64,000 bases of DNA from Brucellaceae bacterium (GTDB taxonomy: Bacteria; Pseudomonadota; Alphaproteobacteria; Rhizobiales; Rhizobiaceae): positions 186,001-250,000 of the forward strand of contig JACKJV010000001.1 of NCBI GenBank assembly GCA_020637775.1, given 5' to 3'. The notes under the pieces were generated by a model. The model was not told where the DNA came from and ran no database searches. It saw nothing but the letters and a program-made list of their open reading frames with translations. Position numbers and translations under genes: made by a program. Each line of letters opens with the position of its first letter. Positions within the stretch are counted from its first letter, which is position 1. Shown here piece by piece: positions 17,718-25,673 of this stretch.

Positions 17718-18371
17718 ATGACAGAGACAATCCCAGACGAGACCCGCACCCTGTTCGCCCGACCCTGGGTTTTCATCCGGGGCGTACCGGCGATGAAGTT
17801 CCTGCCGCCGGAGGGGCCGCCGGAGATCGCCTTTGCGGGGCGCTCCAACGTGGGCAAGTCCTCGCTGATCAACGCGCTGATCGGGCAGAAGGGGCTGGCG
17901 CGCACATCCAACACGCCGGGCCGCACCCAGGAGCTGAACTATTTCGTCCCGGACGGCTTTTCTGGCGCGAAGGACGACCTGCCGCCGCTGGCGCTGGTCG
18001 ACATGCCCGGCTACGGTTTCGCGCAGGCGCCCAAGGACATGGTGGACCGCTGGACCAAACTGGTCTTCGACTATCTGCGCGGGCGCGTCACCCTGAAGCG
18101 CGTCTATGTGCTGATCGATGGGCGCCACGGCATCAAGAAGATCGACGACGAGGTTCTCGACCTGCTCGACAAAGCCGCCGTCTCCTACCAGATCGTGCTG
18201 ACCAAGACAGACAAGATCGGCGAGAAGGCTGTGCCGCACCTGATGGCGGACACGCTGGCGAAGATATCGAAACGGCCGGCCGCATTTCCGGTGGTGCTCG
18301 CCACGTCTTCGGAAAAGAATCGCGGCCTCGACGACCTGCGGCAGGCCATCGTCACGGCGACTGCCGGCTGA
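17718..18371 (+). CDS. engB: Ribosome biogenesis GTPase EngB/YihA
   Basis: GTPase of 217 residues needed for 50S assembly. Seen: G1 P-loop GRSNVGKS at 41-48, switch region [15 protein letters not shown]3 DMPGYGFA, and G4 TKTDK. The motif set and the opening [20 protein letters not shown] are typical of rhizobial EngB. I chose ATG 17718 (GAAGG upstream) over an in-frame GTG at 17679. The 3' end overlaps the convergent histidine kinase gene by 20 bp. Confidence 0.95.
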   Translation: MTETIPDETRTLFARPWVFIRGVPAMKFLPPEGPPEIAFAGRSNVGKSSLINALIGQKGLARTSNTPGRTQELNYFVPDGFSGAKDDLPPLALVDMPGYGFAQAPKDMVDRWTKLVFDYLRGRVTLKRVYVLIDGRHGIKKIDDEVLDLLDKAAVSYQIVLTKTDKIGEKAVPHLMADTLAKISKRPAAFPVVLATSSEKNRGLDDLRQAIVTATAG

Positions 18372-19740
18372 CGTCAGGCGCGGCCGCGGGAAGGCGGACG
18401 GTCACTTCAAGGCCGCCGCGCGCTCCCCTGGCGAATTCCGGCTGACGGCCATAGGCCGCCATGATGTCGGAGACGATGGCAAGACCCAGGCCTGCCGCGC
18501 CGCCGCGTTCATCGTCCCGCATGCCTCGCCCGGCAAGCCCGGACAGCGCGGCGTCGTCGACGCCCGGACCATCGTCGCCGATCGTCACGGCTGCCTGCCC
18601 ATCCTTGGCCGTAACGCGAACGGTCACTTCCGTGCGGGCGTGCCGGGCCGCGTTCTCCAGCAGGTTTCCCAGTATATCGTTGAGGTCGTCGGTCTCCATC
18701 GCCGCCGTCGCGGCTTCATCACCATCAAGGCGAAAACGCACCTTCCCGCCATGGGGCGTTCGCGCGAGGATCCGGACGATGGCGGCGGTGGCGGGAAGAA
18801 TGGCGACGGGACGCGCCGTGCCCGGCCGGTTGCGCAGGCGTGAACGGGCGAGTTCGCGTTCGACGGTGCGGCGCATGCGCTGGGCCACATCCTCCACCGA
18901 GGCCGCGATTTCGCCCTGCCCGGCCGCGCGCAATGCGGCCACATCGGCCGCCAGCGCCGTCAGGGGCGTCTTCAGCCCATGCGCCAGGTCGGCGGCACGG
19001 TCGCGCGCGCGGCGCATGTCATCCTCCTGGCGCTCCAGCAGCGCGTTCATTTCCTCGACAAGCGGCAAGACCTCCAGCGGCACCTGGGCCTCGACCCGGC
19101 CCGCCCGGCCCTGGCGGATGTTCTGGACGGCCGCACGGACGGCTGCAAGCGGCTTCAATCCGGCGCTCACCTGGGCCCAGGCTCCGGCCAGCAGCACCAG
19201 TGCCAGCAGGCCCAGCGCCGGCAGCAGGTCGCGGTTGAAGCCCGCCGTCAGGGCCATCGCGCTGGCGCGGTCGATGGCGGCCGAGATGCGCAGCCGCCGC
19301 GCGGGGCCGTCGCCGCTTTCGATGCGATAAAGCGCCTCGCGCAGCATCAGGTCCGCGCCGTCCGGGCCGGTGATCGAATGCTGATGGGTTTCGCCCTGGA
19401 CCAGATTGTCTTCCGGCAAGTCCAGCATGGTGTCCCACAGCGAGGGCGAGCGCATCACCGTCTCGCCCGTCGCGCCACTGACCTGCCAGTATAGGCCGGA
19501 GAAGATGTCGGCAAAGCGCGGGTCCTGCGGTGGCTGGCGCAGAACGACACGGCCATCGGGACTGTTGGACAGGTTGCCGGCGATTTCGGCAATGACCGCG
19601 TCCAGTTCCTGGGCATTGCCGCGCTCGACATGACGGGTGAAGAGGGCGGAAAGGCCGAGACCGGCCAGCGCCAGCGCCGCCAGAATGCCCGCAATGGCGA
19701 GGGCGAACAGCCTCAGCCGGATCGAGCGGGCAGCCCTCAT
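18352..19740 (-). CDS. feuQ: Sensor histidine kinase, FeuQ-like
   Basis: Inner-membrane kinase of 462 residues. Seen: transmembrane helices at about 11-33 and 171-190, a periplasmic sensor of about 135 residues between them, a HAMP-like linker, H254 in [17 protein letters not shown] (a His box form typical of the PhoQ/FeuQ group), an N-box [10 protein letters not shown], and G boxes DDGPGVD and GLGLAIV. Its start overlaps the response regulator gene by four bases, and a PepSY gene precedes both. In Sinorhizobium meliloti FeuPQ is an osmosensory system governing cyclic glucan export; the symbol is given by resemblance and locus layout. Confidence 0.7.
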   Translation of the reverse strand: MRAARSIRLRLFALAIAGILAALALAGLGLSALFTRHVERGNAQELDAVIAEIAGNLSNSPDGRVVLRQPPQDPRFADIFSGLYWQVSGATGETVMRSPSLWDTMLDLPEDNLVQGETHQHSITGPDGADLMLREALYRIESGDGPARRLRISAAIDRASAMALTAGFNRDLLPALGLLALVLLAGAWAQVSAGLKPLAAVRAAVQNIRQGRAGRVEAQVPLEVLPLVEEMNALLERQEDDMRRARDRAADLAHGLKTPLTALAADVAALRAAGQGEIAASVEDVAQRMRRTVERELARSRLRNRPGTARPVAILPATAAIVRILARTPHGGKVRFRLDGDEAATAAMETDDLNDILGNLLENAARHARTEVTVRVTAKDGQAAVTIGDDGPGVDDAALSGLAGRGMRDDERGGAAGLGLAIVSDIMAAYGRQPEFARGARGGLEVTVRLPAAAPDVSRQSP

Positions 19741-20396
19741 GCGCTTTCCACGATATATCCGAAGCCACGCCGCGTTTCGATGAGGCCCGGACCGAGCTTG
19801 CGACGCACGCGGCCGACAAGCACCTCGACCGCGTTGGATTCGCGCTCGTAGTGTTCGGCCTGAAGATGCTCGGCCAGTTCCTGCTGACCGACGACGCGGC
19901 CGGCATGATGCATGAGATAGGAAACGAGCCGGTATTCCTGCGGCGTAAGCGATACGGGGATGCCAGCCCTCGTCACCCGCATCTGGCGGGTGTCGAGGAT
20001 CACGTCACCGGCGGCGATCACCGGGTTTGCCTGCCCGGCCGACCGGCGCAGGATGGCGCGCAGGCGGGCCGACATTTCGTCCATCTCGAACGGCTTGGGC
20101 AGATAGTCGTCGGCGCCGGCATCGATTCCCTCTACCCGTTCGGTCCAGCCTCCACGGGCCGTGAGCACCAGAACCGGCATGGTACGGCCGGCGGCACGCC
20201 AGCGCTTGAGGACCGACAGCCCATCCATGGTGGGCAGGCCGAGGTCGAGAATGACGGCGGCGTAGTCTTCCGTGTCACCCAGGAACCAGGCTTCCTCGCC
20301 ATCGCGTTCGACATCGACGATATAGCCCTGCGCCTCCAGCACAGCCCTGACCGCAGAAGCGATCCGCGTATCGTCCTCGGCAAGAAGAATTCGCAT
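19737..20396 (-). CDS. feuP: OmpR-type response regulator, FeuP-like
   Basis: Response regulator of 219 residues. Receiver domain: acidic pocket ED at 7-8, phospho-acceptor D51 in DLGLPTMDG, and the conserved Lys in YLPKPFEMDE. The OmpR/PhoB winged-helix domain occupies about 125-218 and ends in RRKLGPGLIETRRGFGYIVE. It is cognate to the kinase that overlaps it by 4 bp and lies one base after the PepSY gene, so all three are in one operon. Confidence 0.8.
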   Translation of the reverse strand: MRILLAEDDTRIASAVRAVLEAQGYIVDVERDGEEAWFLGDTEDYAAVILDLGLPTMDGLSVLKRWRAAGRTMPVLVLTARGGWTERVEGIDAGADDYLPKPFEMDEMSARLRAILRRSAGQANPVIAAGDVILDTRQMRVTRAGIPVSLTPQEYRLVSYLMHHAGRVVGQQELAEHLQAEHYERESNAVEVLVGRVRRKLGPGLIETRRGFGYIVESA

Positions 20397-20397
20397 G

Positions 20398-20736
20398 TCA
20401 GTCCTTCTCTTCCCGTCCGAGGATCCGGCCCGTCCGCGCGTCCAGTTCGATCTCGATCACCCGGCCGGAGGGTTGCAGCACATAGAATTCATAGACAGGC
20501 GGGTCGTCGTCGTCGAATTCGATTTCGAGAATCTTGCCGGGAATCTCCTTGCGAAGGCGCTTGAGGAGGTCGGCCAGGGGGAGAAGTTCGCCCACCTGCC
20601 TGCGCTTAGCGGCGCGTTCGTGCTTTTCGTAGCGTTCCTCGTCGCCATTGCGGCCGTTTCTGTCGGCAAGGGCAGGCGAGGCAGCCACGACAAGCGCGCC
20701 GGTCAATATGGGCAGTATTTTCAGGAATCCACGCAT
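20398..20736 (-). CDS. PepSY domain periplasmic protein, first gene of feuPQ-like operon
   Basis: Exported protein of 112 residues: signal peptide MRGFLKILPILTGALVVAASPALA, then a basic/acidic spacer and one PepSY repeat (LPLADLLKRLRKEIPGKILEIEFDDDD ... GRVIEIELDARTGRIL). I chose the ATG at 20736 because it starts exactly at the signal peptide and has AAGGG upstream; an in-frame start at 20823 would add 29 residues that do not resemble export signal. Its position before a two-component pair suggests that it senses for, or modulates, the kinase in the periplasm. Confidence 0.8.
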   Translation of the reverse strand: MRGFLKILPILTGALVVAASPALADRNGRNGDEERYEKHERAAKRRQVGELLPLADLLKRLRKEIPGKILEIEFDDDDPPVYEFYVLQPSGRVIEIELDARTGRILGREEKD

Positions 20737-20864
20737 GAGCCCTTCATGCAACCGGGTGAATGACAATTTGCTGAATACTCCCCTCAGCGGCTTGTCACCA
20801 GCATCCTGCGAAAACGGCATCACCGCAACAACGGTGCAACCAAACAGACGAAAGGAACTGTCCC

Positions 20865-21149
20865 ATGCGCATTCTCCTCACCGCCCTCGCCCTTTCCGCC
20901 ACCGCCGCCGCCGTGCAGCCGGCGCTTGCTTCCGACAACGACAAGAGCTGTGGCAATGCCCCGCGCAACGAATGGATGAGCGAAGATGCCGTCAAGGCCA
21001 AGGCTTCCGAGATGGGCTACGAGGTCCGCTCCGTGAAGGTCGAGGACGGCTGCTTCGAAGTCTATGCCATGAATTCCAAGGGCGAACGCGCCGAAGTCTA
21101 CATGAACCCTGTAACCGGCGACGTCGTCCGCACCAAGATGGACGACTGA
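20865..21149 (+). CDS. Small PepSY-like periplasmic protein, divergent from the feuPQ-like operon
   Basis: Protein of 94 residues with a signal peptide cleaved after residue 22 (PALA/SDND) and one PepSY-type repeat (DAVKAKASEMGYEVRSVKVE through AEVYMNPVTGDVV). Two cysteines, C29 and C63, could form a disulfide. AAAGGAA precedes the ATG. It is transcribed divergently from the PepSY/regulator/kinase operon over a 128-bp space. In S. meliloti a small essential periplasmic protein, FeuN, restrains FeuQ; this gene or the larger PepSY gene could play that part, but which one is not decidable from sequence alone. Confidence 0.8.
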   Translation: MRILLTALALSATAAAVQPALASDNDKSCGNAPRNEWMSEDAVKAKASEMGYEVRSVKVEDGCFEVYAMNSKGERAEVYMNPVTGDVVRTKMDD

Positions 21150-21158
21150 CGCCGCAAG

Positions 21159-21194
21159 GGGCAGCGCGGATCTCCGCCGCGTTCCGCGCTGCCC
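21159..21194 (+). terminator. Strong hairpin after the small PepSY gene
   Basis: GGGCAGCGCGG (21159-21169) pairs perfectly over 11 bp with CCGCGCTGCCC (21184-21194) around a 14-base loop. There is no T tract, so it is not a canonical terminator. It may cause attenuation or protect the upstream mRNA between the PepSY and cytochrome b561 genes. Confidence 0.4.
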
Positions 21195-21226
21195 GCTCCT
21201 GACCCGCGGCATTCCTGGCGAGAACC

Positions 21227-21799
21227 ATGACCTCCACCCTGACAACCGACAGCATGAACAAGACGCCGCCGGCAGGCACCAGCACCGTCAAGGTCTGGGA
21301 CCCGTTCGTGCGCATTTTCCACTGGTCCCTGGTCGCCGGCTTCACCGCCGCCTGGATTACCGGCGACGAATTCGGCAAGCTTCACGAGCAGATCGGTTAT
21401 GCCATTATCGGCCTGATCGCTGCACGGGTCGTCTGGGGCTTCATCGGCACCCGGCACGCCCGTTTTTCAAGCTTCGCCTTCGGGCCCTCGAAGGTCCTCA
21501 CCTTCCTGCGCCAGAGCATGAGCCTGAGCGCGCCGCGCCATCTCGGGCACAACCCGGCGGGCGGCGCCATGGTGTTCGCGCTGCTGGCGGCGATCGCGGC
21601 CATCTGTGCATCCGGTTATGCCATGACCACGGATGCCTATTGGGGCGTGAAATGGGTGGAAGAGGTCCATGAGACAGCCGTCTGGATCGCGACCGGCCTG
21701 GTCGTCCTGCATGTGGCCGGCGTGATCCTGGCCTCGGTCGAGCATGGCGAGAACCTCGTGCGCGCCATGATCACGGGGCGCAAGCGCGCGGAACAGTGA
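21227..21799 (+). CDS. Cytochrome b561-type membrane cytochrome b
   Basis: Inner-membrane di-heme cytochrome b of about 190 residues with four hydrophobic helices. Candidate axial histidines are H32 (RIFHWSLV), H53 (KLHEQIGY), H148 (EVHETAVW) and H162 (VLHVAGV), the spacing seen in Ni/Fe-hydrogenase b-type subunits and cytochrome b561 proteins. The opening VWDPFVRIFHW is typical of small b-type cytochromes linked to PepSY or cytochrome c partners. An alternative start at 21254 would shorten it by nine residues. It is co-directional with the small PepSY gene 77 bp upstream. Confidence 0.85.
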   Translation: MTSTLTTDSMNKTPPAGTSTVKVWDPFVRIFHWSLVAGFTAAWITGDEFGKLHEQIGYAIIGLIAARVVWGFIGTRHARFSSFAFGPSKVLTFLRQSMSLSAPRHLGHNPAGGAMVFALLAAIAAICASGYAMTTDAYWGVKWVEEVHETAVWIATGLVVLHVAGVILASVEHGENLVRAMITGRKRAEQ

Positions 21800-21901
21800 A
21801 CCCCCATTTGCGACCGCGCGCCCGCAGCCGGCCGTCATCCGCCTCATGGCGGGTGGCGGCCGGTCTTCTTTCAGGGCAGGGAAACGAAAAAGGCCACGCG
21901 A

Positions 21902-22402
21902 TCAGGCAGCCTTGTCATCGGGCACGAAATCGAGCGCGATACCGTTGATGCAATAGCGCAGGCCGGTCGGCTGCGGCCCGTCCTCGAAAACGTGGCCCTG
22001 GTGTCCGCCGCAGCGCCGGCAATGCACCTCGGTGCGCGGCAGGAACAGCTTGTAGTCCGTTCTGGTTCCGATGGCATCGTCCAGCGGCTGCCAGAAACTC
22101 GGCCATCCGGTGCCGCTGTCGAACTTGGTATCGGAGGAAAACAGCGGCAGGTCGCAGCCGGCGCAGGTGTAGGTGCCCTTGCGCTTTTCCCCCAGCAGAT
22201 CGGAGGTGAAGGCGCGTTCGGTGGCCTCCTCACGCAGCACGGCAAATTCCTGTTCGCTCAGGCGCTCGCGCCACTCGGCCTCGGTGAGCGTGATCTCGAA
22301 TTTTTCGGCCGCATTGGCGTTCTCGCGGCGGCCAAGGAGAGCCGCGCCGCCAAGGGCCGCGACGGCGGCTGCTCCGGTCAGAAGTTTGCGGCGGTTCGTC
22401 AT
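21902..22402 (-). CDS. msrB: Peptide-methionine (R)-S-oxide reductase MsrB with Tat-like signal
   Basis: MsrB reduces methionine-R-sulfoxide in proteins. The 166-residue product has the zinc ligands C80/C83 (CAGC) and C128/C131 (CRRC), the GTGWPSF motif at 87-93, GGHQGHVFEDGP, and catalytic C151 in RYCIN. The N-terminus TNRRKLLTGAAAVAALGGAALLG is a twin-arginine export signal, so this is a periplasmic form. The ATG at 22402 has GGGAG eight bases upstream; longer in-frame starts would bury the signal. It likely repairs oxidised periplasmic proteins; the fasciclin and sigma genes lie upstream on the same strand. Confidence 0.93.
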   Translation of the reverse strand: MTNRRKLLTGAAAVAALGGAALLGRRENANAAEKFEITLTEAEWRERLSEQEFAVLREEATERAFTSDLLGEKRKGTYTCAGCDLPLFSSDTKFDSGTGWPSFWQPLDDAIGTRTDYKLFLPRTEVHCRRCGGHQGHVFEDGPQPTGLRYCINGIALDFVPDDKAA

Positions 22403-22571
22403 GGTCGAATCTCCCGGTTCAGACATGCAATGCCGATAATGTAAGGCTGTTGCCCGCCCATGACCAATCAATCGGCTGCGATCAACGGTCACGGGACGGG
22501 CAACACTTCGTGATCGCGCGGTCCCTACGGGATGGGCGCAAACCGACCGCACGTCACGAGAGCCTCCTGGA

Positions 22572-23123
22572 TCAGGAGGCGGGCAGGAGAACGGTGTCGA
22601 TCACGTGGATGACACCGTTGGACTGGCGGACATCGGCCGTCGTCACGGTGGCGACATTGCCCTGGCCGTCCTTGATCATGAGCTTGCCGTCCTTCTCCAT
22701 GGCCGTGAACTCGCACCCGCCAACGGTCTTGACCGGATGCATGCCGCCATCGTCGGCCACCATCTTTTCGATGGCGTCGGACATGGCATTGGCGGCGACC
22801 ACGTGGCAGGTGAGGATCTTGGCCAACTGGTCCTTGTTTTCCGGCTTCAGCAGCGTGTCCACCGTGCCGTCGGGCAGCTTCTCAAAGGCCGCATTGGTGG
22901 GCGCGAAGACGGTGAAAGGGCCCTCGCCCTGCAGGGTCTCGACGAGGCCGGCCGCCTTGACCGCGGCCACCAGCGTGGTGTGATCCTTCGAATTGACCGC
23001 ATTCTCCACGATGTTCTTGCTCTCGTACATCGGCGCGCCGCCCACCATGGGGTTGGCCGCCCATGCGGCCGTGGCCAGCGCGACGGTTCCGGCGAGGGCA
23101 ATTGCGGTTGTCTTGATGTTCAT
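22572..23123 (-). CDS. Fasciclin (FAS1) domain protein linked to an ECF sigma/anti-sigma pair
   Basis: Exported protein of 183 residues: signal peptide cleaved after AWA at residue 22, then one FAS1 domain with GPFTVFAPTNAAFEKLP, LTCHVVAANAM and IHVIDTVLLP. This is the Nex18/MPT70-like type. It lies 104 bp downstream of the anti-sigma gene on the same strand. In mycobacteria SigK/RskA directly controls the fasciclin antigens MPT70 and MPT83, so this gene is the prime candidate target of the neighbouring sigma factor; that link is inferred from gene order. Confidence 0.92.
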   Translation of the reverse strand: MNIKTTAIALAGTVALATAAWAANPMVGGAPMYESKNIVENAVNSKDHTTLVAAVKAAGLVETLQGEGPFTVFAPTNAAFEKLPDGTVDTLLKPENKDQLAKILTCHVVAANAMSDAIEKMVADDGGMHPVKTVGGCEFTAMEKDGKLMIKDGQGNVATVTTADVRQSNGVIHVIDTVLLPAS

Positions 23124-23227
23124 GTCGGTTCTCCCACTGAGGTGATTGTTGATGACACCCGATCTTGCGAGGTCGAAAACAGTCACGGCAGGCAGGGGAA
23201 AGAAGTTTCAGCTGGGGGCAGAAAAAA

Positions 23228-23941
23228 TCAGATGCCGCGCAACGCGCCCAGCGCGACCACGGCGCCGGTGGGTGCGCCGGTGGGCGATCCGCCATCGGGT
23301 TCGTCGGATATGGCCAGCGTCGCACCATCCGAGATGCGTGACGCGAGCTCCGGCGCAAGCGCGAGGCGGGCGGTCTCGCCTTCCGGCAGAAGGCCCAGCG
23401 AGCGCGGCGCATTGCCGCCCTCGATCAGCCACAGTTCGAAGTCACGGCCCGCTTCCGGTTCTCCGGCAAGGCGGGTGAGGCCTATACTGCCGGTTCCCGC
23501 CTCGTAAAGCGCCACATAGCGCACCGGCGAAGCGTCGGCCTGCATGGCGGCGACAAAGCGGGCCGGCGCAGGCGGCGGGTCCAGCGAGAACGGCAGGATG
23601 AAGATGACCGCCAGCCCGGCCAGCGCCGCGACGGCCAGGCCGCGCCAGAAAGCAAGGCTCTGCCAGAGATTGGGCTTTTGCGCAGGCGCGGTTGCGGCGG
23701 CGAACAGGCGCCGGTCGATCGCAGCCTTGGCCGTGGCCGGCGGCGGCACCTGCGCGTAGTCCGCGTTGAGCGGCGAAAGCCTTTCCTCCCATTCCTCGAC
23801 CAGCGCCCGGAACCCGGCATCGGCTTCAATCCGCGCGGCAACATCCCGTCGCGTCCCGGCTGGCAGGACGCCGAGCACATATTCGGCGGCCAGCAGCGCA
23901 TCGCCGCCTTCATCCATCCCGTGCTCGTTTTCGCCGTTCAT
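23228..23941 (-). CDS. RskA-family anti-sigma factor
   Basis: Membrane anti-sigma factor of 237 residues. Seen: a cytoplasmic N-terminal domain (LLAAEYVLGVLPAGTRRDVAARIEAD, the RskA-type opening, without the zinc HxxxCxxC motif), one transmembrane helix near 103-122 (AVAALAGLAVIFILPF), and a periplasmic RskA C-terminal domain (GRDFELWLIEGGNAPRSLGLL). It overlaps the sigma factor gene by ATGA, ensuring paired synthesis. It is expected to hold the sigma factor inactive until regulated proteolysis. Confidence 0.88.
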   Translation of the reverse strand: MNGENEHGMDEGGDALLAAEYVLGVLPAGTRRDVAARIEADAGFRALVEEWEERLSPLNADYAQVPPPATAKAAIDRRLFAAATAPAQKPNLWQSLAFWRGLAVAALAGLAVIFILPFSLDPPPAPARFVAAMQADASPVRYVALYEAGTGSIGLTRLAGEPEAGRDFELWLIEGGNAPRSLGLLPEGETARLALAPELASRISDGATLAISDEPDGGSPTGAPTGAVVALGALRGI

Positions 23942-24483
23942 CGTTCCAGGCACTCTTTCAGTTTCATCAGGCTGCGCCGCAGCCAGGTTCGCATCGTGTT
24001 GAGCGGCACGCCATGGCGTTGCGACAGCTCCTCGTAGGAATGGCCCATAACATAGGCCGACCGCACGGCATCTGCCCGGGCGCTTTCCAGTTCCTCCATG
24101 CAGGCATCGATCCGCCTTCCTTCGCTGGATGACACGGCCAGTCTCTCCGGGCCAGGTGCGTCATCGGCCAGGTCGAAGGCTTCCTCCACGGGCCGGGCCG
24201 GCGCCTTGCGGGCGCGCAGCCTGTCGATACAATGATTGCGGGCGATAGCCGCAAGCCAGGAAACGGGGCTGTGAGCGGATACGGCAAACCGGTCGGCCTT
24301 CGTCCAGATCCGGACATAGACGTCCTGCAGCGCATCCTCCGCCTCTCCCCTGTCGTGCAAGACACGCAGACAGATGCCGAAAAGTTTCGCGCTTGTCGCG
24401 GCATAAAGGCGGTCGAAGGCACTCCGGTCCTTCAGGCCGGTCCTGACGATGAGTTCGGAAATGTCATCTTCCAGACCGCCCAT
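23938..24483 (-). CDS. ECF-type RNA polymerase sigma factor (SigK-like)
   Basis: Sigma-70 family factor of 181 residues with region 2 at about 20-90 ([17 protein letters not shown] ... [17 protein letters not shown]) and region 4 at about 125-178 ([27 protein letters not shown]). It lacks region 1 and most of region 3, as ECF factors do. I chose the ATG at 24483; the frame is open much further but only antisense to argB. It is divergent from argB over a 117-bp space. With the overlapping RskA gene and the nearby fasciclin gene it forms a SigK-type module. Confidence 0.9.
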   Translation of the reverse strand: MGGLEDDISELIVRTGLKDRSAFDRLYAATSAKLFGICLRVLHDRGEAEDALQDVYVRIWTKADRFAVSAHSPVSWLAAIARNHCIDRLRARKAPARPVEEAFDLADDAPGPERLAVSSSEGRRIDACMEELESARADAVRSAYVMGHSYEELSQRHGVPLNTMRTWLRRSLMKLKECLER

Positions 24484-24600
24484 CGCAACAAGATAGCGCG
24501 CCACGGCAAAGGCGACAATGGCCGCCCGATTGCGGGCGCTGTGCAATCGCGCTATCAGGCTTGCGCAACCTTTCCACGCGCCGCAAGGACCACGAACGAC

Positions 24601-25500
24601 ATGGCCGACGAACTCGACCTCACACCCGCCGAAACCCAGGCCCGCCTGCTCTCCCAGGCCCTGCCCTTCATGCAGCGCTACGAGAACAAGACGGTGGTTG
24701 TGAAATATGGCGGTCATGCCATGGGCAATGCAGCGCTTGGCCAGGCGTTTGCCCGTGACATCGCGTTGCTCAAGCAGTCGGGCGTCAATCCCATCGTGGT
24801 GCATGGCGGCGGGCCGCAGATCGGTGCCATGCTGACCAGGATGGGCATCGAGTCCAAGTTCGAGGGCGGCCTGCGCGTGACCGACGAGAAGACGGTCGAG
24901 ATCGTGGAAATGGTGCTGGCCGGCTCCATCAACAAGGACATCGTGCGCATGATCAATGCCGAGGGCGAATGGGCCATCGGCCTGTGCGGCAAGGACGGCA
25001 ACATGGTGTTCGCCGAAAAGGCGGCCAAGACTATCCGCGATCCCGACAGCAATATCGAGCGCATTCTCGATCTCGGCTTTGTCGGCGAACCGGCCGAGGT
25101 GGACCGCACCCTGCTGGACCTGCTGGCGCGCTCGGAGATGATTCCCGTCATCGCGCCGGTTGCGCCCGGCCGCGACGGCCATACCTACAACATCAATGCC
25201 GACACATTTGCCGGGGCCATTGCCGGCGCGGTGGAAGCCACGCGCCTCCTGTTCCTGACCGATGTGCCGGGCGTCCTCGACAGATCCGGCAAGCTGATCG
25301 ACGAACTGACGGTGGCGGATGCGCGCGCGCTCATCGCCGACGGCACGATTTCCGGCGGCATGATTCCCAAGGTGGAAACCTGTATCGAAGCCATCGAACG
25401 CGGTGTCCAGGGCGTCGTCATCCTCAATGGCAAGACGGCGCATGCGGTGCTGCTGGAACTGTTCACCGAACATGGAGCGGGCACGCTCATCGTACCGTGA
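24601..25500 (+). CDS. argB: Acetylglutamate kinase
   Basis: Second enzyme of arginine synthesis: phosphorylates N-acetyl-L-glutamate. The 299-residue product shows the amino-acid-kinase fold with KYGGHAMGN near 39-47 (phosphate-binding Lys), [10 protein letters not shown] near 69-78, and the C-terminal [24 protein letters not shown] block. Length and start [20 protein letters not shown] are normal for the order. It is followed by its own terminator. Confidence 0.97.
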   Translation: MADELDLTPAETQARLLSQALPFMQRYENKTVVVKYGGHAMGNAALGQAFARDIALLKQSGVNPIVVHGGGPQIGAMLTRMGIESKFEGGLRVTDEKTVEIVEMVLAGSINKDIVRMINAEGEWAIGLCGKDGNMVFAEKAAKTIRDPDSNIERILDLGFVGEPAEVDRTLLDLLARSEMIPVIAPVAPGRDGHTYNINADTFAGAIAGAVEATRLLFLTDVPGVLDRSGKLIDELTVADARALIADGTISGGMIPKVETCIEAIERGVQGVVILNGKTAHAVLLELFTEHGAGTLIVP

Positions 25501-25524
25501 TGCCGGGCAAGGCATTCTTTCACG

Positions 25525-25550
25525 AAGGCCGGGGCGACCCGGCCTTTTTT
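25525..25550 (+). terminator. Rho-independent terminator after argB
   Basis: AAGGCCGGG (25525-25533), loop gcga, CCCGGCCTT (25538-25546), running into six Ts. It starts 24 bases after the argB stop. Confidence 0.85.
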
Positions 25551-25588
25551 CTTGCCGAACGAAAATAGTTTGCTACCATAACAATTAC

Positions 25589-25650
25589 ACGGACGCAGGG
25601 AGAGCGTCCGTTCCGCCGCAACGGCGGGGCCGATGACCGGCAGACCGGTC
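25589..25650 (+). promoter_or_regulatory. Structured leader with three adjacent hairpins before dctP
   Basis: The leader of the TRAP operon contains three consecutive perfect stems: ACGGACGC/GCGTCCGT (25589-25611, 8 bp), CCGCCG/CGGCGG (25613-25627, 6 bp, loop caa) and GACCGG/CCGGTC (25635-25650, 6 bp, loop caga). They end about a dozen bases before the GGGAGG ribosome site. No known riboswitch is recognised. They may stabilise or regulate the dctP mRNA. Confidence 0.35.
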
Positions 25651-25673
25651 CGGCACATTTCGGGAGGAAACAG

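Noticed and set aside
23124..23227. ECF sigma promoter upstream of the fasciclin gene
   Set aside because: I compared this space with the region before the sigma gene (24484-24600) and could not find a convincing shared -35/-10 pair by eye.
24484..25515. N-terminal extension of the ECF sigma factor frame through argB
   Set aside because: It is antisense to argB, which is unmistakable, and ECF factors are about 180 residues.
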